In this document: positions 1-4,565 of the stretch, piece by piece
Layout: each line of letters opens with the position of its first letter
Position numbering within the stretch: position 1 is the first letter of the stretch
From: Pseudomonadota bacterium
GTDB lineage: Bacteria > Pseudomonadota > Alphaproteobacteria > Caulobacterales > Caulobacteraceae
NCBI GenBank assembly: GCA_023409795.1
Contig: JAEYQX010000071.1
Location: 1-6,123, forward strand
DNA: 6,123 nucleotides
Direction of reading: 5' to 3'
The notes under the pieces: generated by a model
What the model saw: only the letters and a program-made list of their open reading frames with translations
What the model was told of the DNA's origin: nothing
Databases searched by the model: none
Translations under genes and position numbers: made by a program

Positions 1-648
1 GTCCTGGCCCAGCAGTCCCGCACGGCCATCGCCGGCGGCACCTTCCACAATGACGTCGTCTGCGTCGGCGCGCTGGACACCCTCTTCTTCCACGAGCTGG
101 CCTTCGAGGACCCCGAGGGCACCCGCACCGCCATCCGCACCGCCGCCGAGGGCCTGTTCGAGCCCAAGTTCGTCGAGATTTCCGCCGCCGACCTGCCCCT
201 GGCCGATGCCATCAGCAGCTACCTGTTCAACTCCATGCTGATCCAGGTGCCGGGCGAGGACCGCCTGACCCTGATCTGCCCGACCGAGACCCGCGACAAC
301 CCGCGCAGCCACGCCGTGGCCCAGCAGGTCGCCGGCTCCAACGGCCCGATCGGCCGCGTCGAATATGTCGATGTGCGCCAGTCGATGCGCAACGGCGGCG
401 GCCCGGCCTGCCTGCGCCTGCGCGTCGTCCTGACCGAGGCCGAGCTGGCCGCGACCAACCCCGCCATGCGCCTGACCGAGGACCTGCACGGGGCCCTCAG
501 CATCTGGGCCCTGCGCTGGTATCGCGACCGGCTGACCCCGGCTGACCTGGCCGACCCGGCCCTGCTGGACGAGACCCGCGGGGCCCTGGACGAGCTGACC
601 GGCATCCTGGGCCTGGGCACCGACTTCTATCCGTTCCAGCGGATCTGA
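1..648 (+). CDS. astB: N-succinylarginine dihydrolase, C-terminal half (5' end outside window)
   Basis: AstB hydrolyses N2-succinylarginine to N2-succinylornithine, releasing two ammonia and CO2; it is the second step of the arginine succinyltransferase (AST) pathway and acts in the cytoplasm. The frame is open from base 1, so 215 codons are visible of a family that is usually about 440 residues. It carries the GTFHNDVV motif, whose His (visible residue 16, bases 46-48) matches the catalytic His of the family. The NGGGPACLRLRV motif carries the nucleophilic Cys (visible residue 137, bases 409-411). The His-Cys spacing of 121 residues is close to the 117 known for E. coli AstB (His248, Cys365). 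The catalytic Glu would lie upstream of the window. The C-terminus ends in a normal FYPFQRI-type tail, so the gene looks intact. No other ast gene is visible downstream, so this would be the last gene of any ast operon arriving from the left. Confidence 0.94.
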   Translation, partial: VLAQQSRTAIAGGTFHNDVVCVGALDTLFFHELAFEDPEGTRTAIRTAAEGLFEPKFVEISAADLPLADAISSYLFNSMLIQVPGEDRLTLICPTETRDNPRSHAVAQQVAGSNGPIGRVEYVDVRQSMRNGGGPACLRLRVVLTEAELAATNPAMRLTEDLHGALSIWALRWYRDRLTPADLADPALLDETRGALDELTGILGLGTDFYPFQRI

Positions 649-708
649 TTTTCCTGTCGGATCAGGGCCTTCGCCGCGCGACTGACGCCGCGGGGGCGCC
701 GGCTGAAA

Positions 709-737
709 CTGTCACGCCGCGTTCAAGTCACGGTCAC
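709..737 (+). promoter_or_regulatory. Candidate PhoB-binding site (Pho box) upstream of the PhoX-like gene
   Basis: Three 7-base units sit exactly 11 bases apart: CTGTCAC (709-715), CGTTCAA (720-726) and CGGTCAC (731-737). The established Pho box is a direct repeat of CTGTCAT/C-like units with 11-base periodicity, normally with AT-rich 4-base spacers. Units 1 and 3 match at 6 of 7 bases or better (final C/T counted as a match); the middle unit matches at only 4 of 7 and the spacers here are GC-rich. The last unit ends 33 bases before the ATG at 771, leaving room for a -10 element around 745-750 (TAACCG, weak) and a short leader. The position in front of a phosphatase-family gene supports the reading, but it is inferred from pattern only. 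Confidence 0.5.
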
Positions 738-770
738 ACCCGCGTAACCGGATCGCGGCATGGAGCCCGG

Positions 771-2192
771 ATGATCCAGTCCCGTCGTGCCTTCATGGCC
801 TCCGCCACCGCCCTTGCCCTCGCTGGCTATGCCCAGCGCGCCCACGCCGTTTCGACCGGTTTTGTCGACGGGCCCAGCCGCAACGAGGTCTTTGGCTATG
901 GTCCGATGAAGAAGGACCCCTATGGCCTGCTCGACCTGCCCGAGGGCTTTTCCTATCGCGTGGTGTCCCAGGTCGGCCAGACCATGGACGACGGCCTGAT
1001 GACCCCGGACAAGTTCGACGGCATGGGCTGCTTTGCCCTGGACGAGGACCGCGTCATCCTGGTCCGCAACCACGAGGTCGATGCGGACGAGTTCAACCTC
1101 AGCGCCTGGGGCGCGGCCCACCGCCTGGCCAGCAACATCGACCGTTCAACGGTTTACGGCGTCTATCCGGATCCGGACGGCGGGGTCTATCCGCTGGGCG
1201 GCGGCACCTCGACCCTGGTCTACAACCTGAAGACCGGCCAGCTGGAGCGCAGCCACCTGTCGCTGGCGGGCACGGCCACCAACTGCGCCGGCGGCGTCAC
1301 CCCCTGGGGCTCGTGGCTGTCGTGCGAGGAGTCCGTTGCCGGCCTCAAGGATGGCCTGCCCCAGGACCACGGCTGGGTCTTCGAGGTTCCGGCCACCGCC
1401 ACCGGCCTGGTCGAGCCCCGACCGATCAAGGCCATGGGCCGCTTCAAGCACGAGGCCGCCTGCATCGATCCGCGCACCGGCATTGTCTACCTGACCGAAG
1501 ACGTGGCCGATTCCCTCTTCTATCGCTTCATCCCCAATGATCGCCGCGACCTGCACGCCGGCGGCCGCCTCCAGGCCCTGGCCATCATGGACCGCCCCTC
1601 GGCCGACACCCGCAACTGGGACAGCCTGCTGTGGTCCCAGGGCCAGAAGCTGCCAGTCCGCTGGATCGACCTGGAGGATGTCGAGAGCCCCAATGCCGAC
1701 CTGAACCGTCGCGGCCACGCCGCCGGGGCCGCCCTGTTTGCGCGCGGCGAGGGCATCCACTGGGCGGGCGACCACCTCTACTTCACCTGCACCTCGGGCG
1801 GGGTCGGCCGCCACGGCCAGATCATCCGCTACGTCCCCTCCGCGCGTGAGGGCCAGGCCGACGAGACCCGCCGCCCGGCCATGATCGACCTGTTTGTCGA
1901 GGCCACCGACCGCGCCGTCCTGGACTATATCGACAACATCACCATCGCCCCCAACGGCCACGTCATCGGCTGCGAGGACCGCCAGGTCGGCACCAACCAC
2001 ATCAAGGGCGTCACCCCCGACGGCCGCATCTACACCCTGGCCCGCAACCCCCAGCGCCACGACGCGGACGAAACCAACAACGAGTTCGCCGGCGTCTGCT
2101 TCTCGCCCGACGGCCAGACCCTGTTCCTCAACCTCTACTCCCCCGGCGCCACCCTCGCCGTCACCGGCCCCTGGGACCACTTCCGGGTGTAG
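771..2192 (+). CDS. Tat-exported PhoX/DUF839-family protein (probable alkaline phosphatase)
   Basis: A 473-residue protein of the PhoX (DUF839) family; characterised members are periplasmic or secreted Ca/Fe-dependent phosphomonoesterases that release phosphate from organic esters. The N-terminus has a twin-arginine signal, SRRAFMA at residues 4-10, then an Ala/Leu-rich stretch and a likely cleavage site AHA|VS after residue 26, so export folded through Tat is predicted. Family motifs appear in order: NCAGGVTPWGSWLSCEE at 171-187 (the Cys at 172 and the acidic pair correspond to the metal-site region), FKHEAA around His227-Glu228, DNITIAPNG then GCEDR at 400-404, and NEFAGVCFSPDG with Glu438. 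The ATG at 771 is chosen because the Tat motif follows at once and GGAG (762-765) lies 5 bases upstream. It is shorter than classical PhoX (over 600 residues), as many DUF839 proteins are, so phosphatase activity is likely but not certain. A candidate Pho box upstream suggests phosphate control. Confidence 0.88.
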   Translation: MIQSRRAFMASATALALAGYAQRAHAVSTGFVDGPSRNEVFGYGPMKKDPYGLLDLPEGFSYRVVSQVGQTMDDGLMTPDKFDGMGCFALDEDRVILVRNHEVDADEFNLSAWGAAHRLASNIDRSTVYGVYPDPDGGVYPLGGGTSTLVYNLKTGQLERSHLSLAGTATNCAGGVTPWGSWLSCEESVAGLKDGLPQDHGWVFEVPATATGLVEPRPIKAMGRFKHEAACIDPRTGIVYLTEDVADSLFYRFIPNDRRDLHAGGRLQALAIMDRPSADTRNWDSLLWSQGQKLPVRWIDLEDVESPNADLNRRGHAAGAALFARGEGIHWAGDHLYFTCTSGGVGRHGQIIRYVPSAREGQADETRRPAMIDLFVEATDRAVLDYIDNITIAPNGHVIGCEDRQVGTNHIKGVTPDGRIYTLARNPQRHDADETNNEFAGVCFSPDGQTLFLNLYSPGATLAVTGPWDHFRV

Positions 2193-2211
2193 GCGCCTGG
2201 CTCTACCTGAT

Positions 2212-2240
2212 CCGTCACCCTCCGGCTTGACTGGAGGGCC
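2212..2240 (+). repeat. Palindromic intergenic repeat, family A, copy 1
   Basis: Starts CGTCACCCTCCGGCTTGAC-like and folds as CCCTCC (2218-2223) with GGAGGG (2233-2238), extended inward by a G-T wobble and one G-C pair around a CTTGA-type loop. It shares the CGTCAYCCTC start and CTTGA loop with copies 2 and 3. It begins about 20 bases after the stop of the PhoX-like gene, so in RNA it could act as a 3' stem, but there is no T-run. Confidence 0.6.
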
Positions 2241-2277
2241 CACGGCCAGTTCACACGCCCCGCCTGCTCTTTCCAAC

Positions 2278-2304
2278 GTCATCCTCGGACTTGATCCGAG
2301 GATC
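2278..2304 (+). repeat. Palindromic intergenic repeat, family A, copy 2
   Basis: Perfect 9-base inverted repeat ATCCTCGGA (2281-2289) and TCCGAGGAT (2295-2303) around the loop CTTGA, preceded by GTC. Same orientation as copy 1 and opposite to copy 3. Elements of this look (GTCATCCTC plus CTTGA loop) are common between genes in alphaproteobacterial genomes; that is general knowledge, not a database search. Confidence 0.72.
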
Positions 2305-2356
2305 GGGCCATCCACTTGCTCACCCTCTGAACCCCCAGCCCGCCCTAGCCGCCTGG

Positions 2357-2384
2357 GTCCTCCGGTCAAGCCGGAGGATGACGG
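2357..2384 (-). repeat. Palindromic intergenic repeat, family A, copy 3 (inverted)
   Basis: Perfect 8-base inverted repeat TCCTCCGG (2358-2365) and CCGGAGGA (2371-2378) around TCAAG. Read on the minus strand it becomes CCGTCATCCTCCGGCTTGAC, matching copies 1 and 2 in both flank and loop. Being inverted relative to copy 2, it could also pair with that copy over a loop of about 50 bases. Confidence 0.72.
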
Positions 2385-2405
2385 CAGAAAGGGTGGTGCC
2401 CCTCA

Positions 2406-2432
2406 ATCCTCCCCCGCTTCGCAGGGGAGGAT
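2406..2432. repeat. CCTCCCC-type palindromic repeat, family B, hairpin 1
   Basis: Perfect 9-base stem ATCCTCCCC (2406-2414) with GGGGAGGAT (2424-2432) around the loop CGCTTCGCA. It is the first of three CCTCCCC/GGGGAGG hairpins in this gap. No T-run follows on the plus strand, so it is better called a repeat than a terminator. Confidence 0.7.
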
Positions 2433-2443
2433 AAAACGCCTTT

Positions 2444-2511
2444 CCTCCCCACCCCGTGGGGAGGGGGACCACGAAGTGGTGGAGGGGCTCCGGTCGATCC
2501 CAGCCTCCACC
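2444..2511. repeat. CCTCCCC-type palindromic repeat, family B, compound hairpin 2
   Basis: CCTCCCC (2444-2450) pairs with GGGGAGG (2458-2464), followed by the small stem CCAC-GAA-GTGG (2469-2479). GGTGGAGG..CT (2478-2489) can then pair with AGCCTCCACC (2502-2511) with a two-base bulge. The order of a CCTCCCC stem, a CGAAG-type mini-stem and a GGTGGAGGGG tail resembles a mosaic intergenic repeat seen widely in Caulobacter relatives (from memory). The 3' limit is uncertain. Confidence 0.55.
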
Positions 2512-2548
2512 TCGCCCGTCCGTCTCGTCGGCTGACGCCGCCGATCCA

Positions 2549-2570
2549 CCTCCCCATGGGAATGGGGAGG
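2549..2570. repeat. CCTCCCC-type hairpin 3, next to the aldolase stop
   Basis: Perfect 9-base stem CCTCCCCAT (2549-2557) with ATGGGGAGG (2562-2570) around GGGA. On the minus strand it begins 6 bases after the stop codon of the aldolase gene, where a transcript-ending or RNA-protecting stem would be expected. There is no T-run after it in that direction, so intrinsic termination is not shown. Confidence 0.6.
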
Positions 2571-2576
2571 AGAAGC

Positions 2577-3254
2577 CTAGGCCTGGCGGGTGCGGAAGGC
2601 GGCGATGGTGTCGACGGTCTGGCGCACCCTGGCCTCGATGCCGGCCCAGTCCCGGGCGGCGATGGCCTCGTTGGTGATCAGCCTGGAGCCCATGCCCGCC
2701 GCGACGATGCCCGAGCCGAACCACTTGCTGATCGAGGCCTCGTCCGGGTCGACGCCGCCGGTGGGCATGATCTTGGCCCAGGGCAGGGGGCCCAGCACGG
2801 CCTTGACGAAGTCCGGCCCGCCGACCGAGGCCCCGGGGAAGAGCTTGACGATCTCGCAGCCCAGGGCGTGGGCCTCGGAGATGTCGCGCACCGAGCCGCA
2901 GCCGGGCGAATAGGCCACCATGCGGCGGTTGCAGACCTCGGCCACCTCGGGCACCAGGCAGGGGCTGATGACGAAGCGGGCGCCCGACGCCAGGTAAAGC
3001 GCCGCCGTGGGGGCGTCGATGATCGAGCCCACGCCCAGGATGATCTCGGGATTGGTGGTGGCGAACTCTTTTGACAGCCGGGTGAAGACGTCCCAGGCAA
3101 AGTCGCCGCGGTTGGTGAACTCGACCGCCCGGGCCCCGCCGCGGGCGCAGGCGCGGATCACCTCGACGCAGACCTCATAGTCCGGATGATAGAAGACAGG
3201 CACCACGCCCTGGGTCTGAAGGGCGGTCAGGACGCTGAGGCGGTCGTGGCGCAT
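2577..3254 (-). CDS. eda: KDPG/KHG aldolase family protein (2-dehydro-3-deoxy-phosphogluconate aldolase)
   Basis: A 225-residue class I aldolase of the Eda family. Members cleave 2-keto-3-deoxy-6-phosphogluconate to pyruvate and glyceraldehyde 3-phosphate (Entner-Doudoroff and hexuronate routes), and often also 4-hydroxy-2-oxoglutarate, in the cytoplasm. Active-site positions are all present: Glu45 and Arg49 in EFTNRGD (42-51 region), GVGSI at 74-78, SPGCGS at 116-121, the Schiff-base Lys137 in IVKLFPG, and PTGGVDPDE at 164-172. Glu45 and Lys137 line up with Glu45 and Lys133 of E. coli Eda. The wording of the motifs (EFTNRGDF, CNRR, SPGCGS) resembles, from memory, a subfamily best known in Bacteroidetes rather than the edd-linked Eda. 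The ATG at 3254 is supported by AAGGAAG (complement of 3259-3265) four bases upstream. There is no edd, glucokinase or sugar-acid dehydrogenase next to it, so the physiological substrate is open. It is convergent with the PhoX-like gene. Confidence 0.9.
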   Translation of the reverse strand: MRHDRLSVLTALQTQGVVPVFYHPDYEVCVEVIRACARGGARAVEFTNRGDFAWDVFTRLSKEFATTNPEIILGVGSIIDAPTAALYLASGARFVISPCLVPEVAEVCNRRMVAYSPGCGSVRDISEAHALGCEIVKLFPGASVGGPDFVKAVLGPLPWAKIMPTGGVDPDEASISKWFGSGIVAAGMGSRLITNEAIAARDWAGIEARVRQTVDTIAAFRTRQA

Positions 3255-3286
3255 GGGTCTTCCTTGTCGAAGGGCAGGGGAGGCGA

Positions 3287-3312
3287 AACAGTCACCGGGC
3301 AGATCGACTGTT
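3287..3312 (-). promoter_or_regulatory. Inverted repeat, candidate operator upstream of the aldolase gene
   Basis: AACAGTC (3287-3293) and GACTGTT (3306-3312) form a perfect 7-base inverted repeat with a 12-base centre. It lies 33-58 bases before the aldolase ATG and overlaps the spacer and -10 region predicted for the -35-like TTGACGG at 3323-3329. This would suit a dimeric repressor such as a GntR or LacI type, or alternatively a weak stem at the end of the hydrolase transcript. No regulator gene is in view. Confidence 0.4.
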
Positions 3313-3329
3313 CACGCCCCCGCCGTCAA
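3301..3329 (-). promoter_or_regulatory. Possible sigma-70 type promoter for the aldolase gene
   Basis: On the minus strand TTGACGG (complement of 3323-3329) matches the -35 consensus used by the housekeeping sigma factor in Caulobacter relatives. At 17-base spacing the -10 position reads CGATCT, which is a poor match. The -35 is convincing and the -10 is not, so the call is weak. If real, the aldolase has its own promoter and does not depend on the hydrolase upstream. Confidence 0.3.
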
Positions 3330-3361
3330 GAGAACCGCGATCACACCTGGTTAAGCGGGGC

Positions 3362-4192
3362 CTATTCGGCCGTGGCCAGGGCCAGCAGGCGCTGCACCAG
3401 GGGGCTGTCCGGATCGGCCAGGCCATCCCGGGCGGTGAAGTGGTTCGCCCCCTCAATGATCTCGACGTGGGTGTCGGCACCCTTGCCGCCCCATTCGGCC
3501 GCCATGTGACGGCTCTGGCGCACGAACTCATTGCTCTCGGCCCCGCCGACCCAGCAGTCCAGGGCCCGCCCGCCGGGCGCGCCGCCATTGGGCACCGGCC
3601 AGTGGATCGGTGACAGGGCGCGGGCGGTGAACAGGTCCAGCTGCAGCGCCTCGTTCAGCGAGGTCTGGGTCAGGGGCTCCAGGTCAAAGACGCCCGAGAT
3701 GGCCAGGGCCGCGCGGGCCCGCCCTTCGGACAGCATGCAGGCCGCCATGTGCCCGCCCGCCGAATGGCCAAAGACCAGAGGCCGCTTGCCCGTCTTGTGG
3801 CGCACCAGCTCGGTGGCCTGGCGCACATTGTCGATGATGGCCCCCAGCCGCACCGCCGGGGCCAGGTCATAGCCGGGGATGACCACGCTGATGCCCTGGT
3901 CCTGCAGCGCCGGAGCGACCCAGCTGAACCAGCCCCGGTCCAGGGCCTGCCAGTAGCCGCCGTGGATGAAGACGGCCACCGGCCGCTCGGGGCCGGCGTC
4001 GAACCATTCCATCCGGTGCCGCTCGCCCGGGCCATAGGCCAGGGTCTGGGGGCGTCGCTCATCAAAGACCCGGAGCGAATCCTCGCGCCATTTCTTCAGG
4101 ATCGCGGGGTGCTCGGGCACCCTTACGCGGTTGTTGTAGTCTGCCTCAAAATCGACCGCAGGAGGCGTCTGCGTCGCCGGAGCCTTACCCAT
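3362..4192 (-). CDS. Alpha/beta hydrolase, kynurenine formamidase-like
   Basis: A 276-residue serine hydrolase. The oxyanion-hole motif HGGYW is at residues 77-81, the nucleophile elbow GHSAGG at 142-147 (Ser144), and the catalytic His is most likely His251 in GANHF. The acid is probably in VGGAESNEF (Glu219; Asp is usual there). The opening DYNNR...PEH followed by HGGYW is typical of bacterial proteins related to arylformamidase, which hydrolyses N-formylkynurenine. Without other tryptophan-degradation genes nearby, the substrate could equally be another ester or amide. No signal peptide is visible, so it is probably cytoplasmic. The frame stays open 142 codons further upstream to 4618, but that part lies antisense to the RAM gene and the start of the dehydrogenase gene and does not look like protein. 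The ATG at 4192 is the first one before the family-like sequence, with only a weak GGA-rich ribosome site. The start is 48 bases from the divergent RAM gene. Confidence 0.85.
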   Translation of the reverse strand: MGKAPATQTPPAVDFEADYNNRVRVPEHPAILKKWREDSLRVFDERRPQTLAYGPGERHRMEWFDAGPERPVAVFIHGGYWQALDRGWFSWVAPALQDQGISVVIPGYDLAPAVRLGAIIDNVRQATELVRHKTGKRPLVFGHSAGGHMAACMLSEGRARAALAISGVFDLEPLTQTSLNEALQLDLFTARALSPIHWPVPNGGAPGGRALDCWVGGAESNEFVRQSRHMAAEWGGKGADTHVEIIEGANHFTARDGLADPDSPLVQRLLALATAE

Positions 4193-4240
4193 GCCGTTTC
4201 CATCCGCTATGCACCTCCACTTGAACGGGAGGTTCCGGCC

Positions 4241-4498
4241 ATGATGACTGCCATTTTCGTCTTCATCAAATGCGAGTTGGGTTATGCGAACGATGTTGCG
4301 GCCGATTTGGTCGATAATGTCGAAAACGTGAGCGAGGTCTATTCGACCTCGGGCCAGCATGACTTGCTGGCCAAGTTCCAGCTGCCGCGCGATGCGGACA
4401 TCGGCACCTTTGTCACCCGGCAGGTCCAGACGCGCCCGCACATCCGCGACACCTTCACCGTCATCACCTTCTCGCCCTTCCTGCCGTCCAAGAAGTAG
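4241..4498 (+). CDS. Stand-alone Lrp/AsnC ligand-binding (RAM) domain protein
   Basis: An 85-residue protein consisting only of the effector-binding domain of Lrp/AsnC regulators; the helix-turn-helix half is absent. Visible features are a first strand (TAIFVFIKCE), a helix around AADLVDNVENV, the turn TSGQHDLLAKF at about 36-46 that corresponds to the family's G-x-(Y/H)-D-L-L segment, a second helix, and a final strand (FTVITFSPF). Such proteins form dimers or higher rings and bind amino acids or related small molecules; some act with full-length Lrp proteins. The ATG at 4241 has GGGAGG (4227-4232) eight bases upstream; a longer in-frame reading reaching back to 3749 runs antisense to the hydrolase and is rejected. 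It is 67 bases upstream of the first acyl-CoA dehydrogenase and may share its transcript. The first 40 codons are unusually rich in A/T third bases (13 of 40) compared with the rest (2 of 45). Confidence 0.88.
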   Translation: MMTAIFVFIKCELGYANDVAADLVDNVENVSEVYSTSGQHDLLAKFQLPRDADIGTFVTRQVQTRPHIRDTFTVITFSPFLPSKK

Positions 4499-4509
4499 GT
4501 TCCGTTTCC

Positions 4510-4530
4510 AAAAAAGACGCGATAGCGTCC
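4510..4530 (-). terminator. Terminator-like hairpin on the minus strand (or operator palindrome)
   Basis: GACGC (4516-4520) and GCGTC (4525-4529) flank GATA, preceded on the plus strand by six A (4510-4515). Read on the minus strand this is a short stem-loop followed by six T, the form of an intrinsic terminator. No minus-strand gene lies immediately to its right, so its role could be to stop antisense transcription before the hydrolase. The stem is only 5 pairs plus possible G-U pairs. The same palindrome could instead be a repressor operator for the dehydrogenase operon. Confidence 0.35.
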
Positions 4531-4560
4531 CCTGCAACGACAAAGAACGCAGGGGAGGGA
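4529..4560 (+). promoter_or_regulatory. Leader stem-loop overlapping the ribosome binding site of the acyl-CoA dehydrogenase
   Basis: CCCCTGC (4529-4535) pairs perfectly with GCAGGGG (4549-4555) around a 13-base A-rich loop. The 3' arm takes the first half of the strong purine-rich ribosome site AGGGGAGGGA (4551-4560), which sits 5 bases before the GTG at 4566; the second half stays free. Pairing could lower translation or set up regulation, but this is inferred only from base pairing. Confidence 0.35.
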
Positions 4561-4565
4561 CGGCC

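Noticed and set aside
645..693. Possible terminator after astB (CTGAT/ATCAG and CCGCG/CGCGG stems)
   Set aside because: Stems are only five pairs with long loops, overlap the stop codon, and lack a T-run.
1146..2369. Long 407-codon open frame on the minus strand
   Set aside because: It lies antisense to the PhoX-like gene, has a Gly/Ala/Val-rich composition with no domain-like pattern, and is what G/C-ending codons produce in the opposite frame.
1894..2535. 213-codon plus-strand open frame reaching into the repeat region
   Set aside because: It is a shifted frame of the PhoX-like gene (Ser/Thr/Pro-rich) running on into palindromic repeats; no ribosome site or motif.
2212..2570. CRISPR-like array
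   Set aside because: The repeats are palindromic, vary in sequence, spacing and orientation, and have no uniform spacers; they fit intergenic palindromic elements.
2556..3074. 172-codon plus-strand open frame opposite the aldolase gene
   Set aside because: Gly/Ala/His/Asp-rich antisense shadow of a clearly identified aldolase.
4185..4213. Plus-strand promoter TTACCC-N17-TATGCA for the RAM gene
   Set aside because: Both boxes match the consensus poorly; a promoter must exist in or near the divergent gap, but this one is not convincing.
4359..4565. Upstream ATG extension of the acyl-CoA dehydrogenase
   Set aside because: It overlaps the RAM gene in another frame and encodes a Ser/Arg/Pro-rich stretch; the GTG at 4566 has a strong ribosome site and starts a normal dehydrogenase N-terminus.
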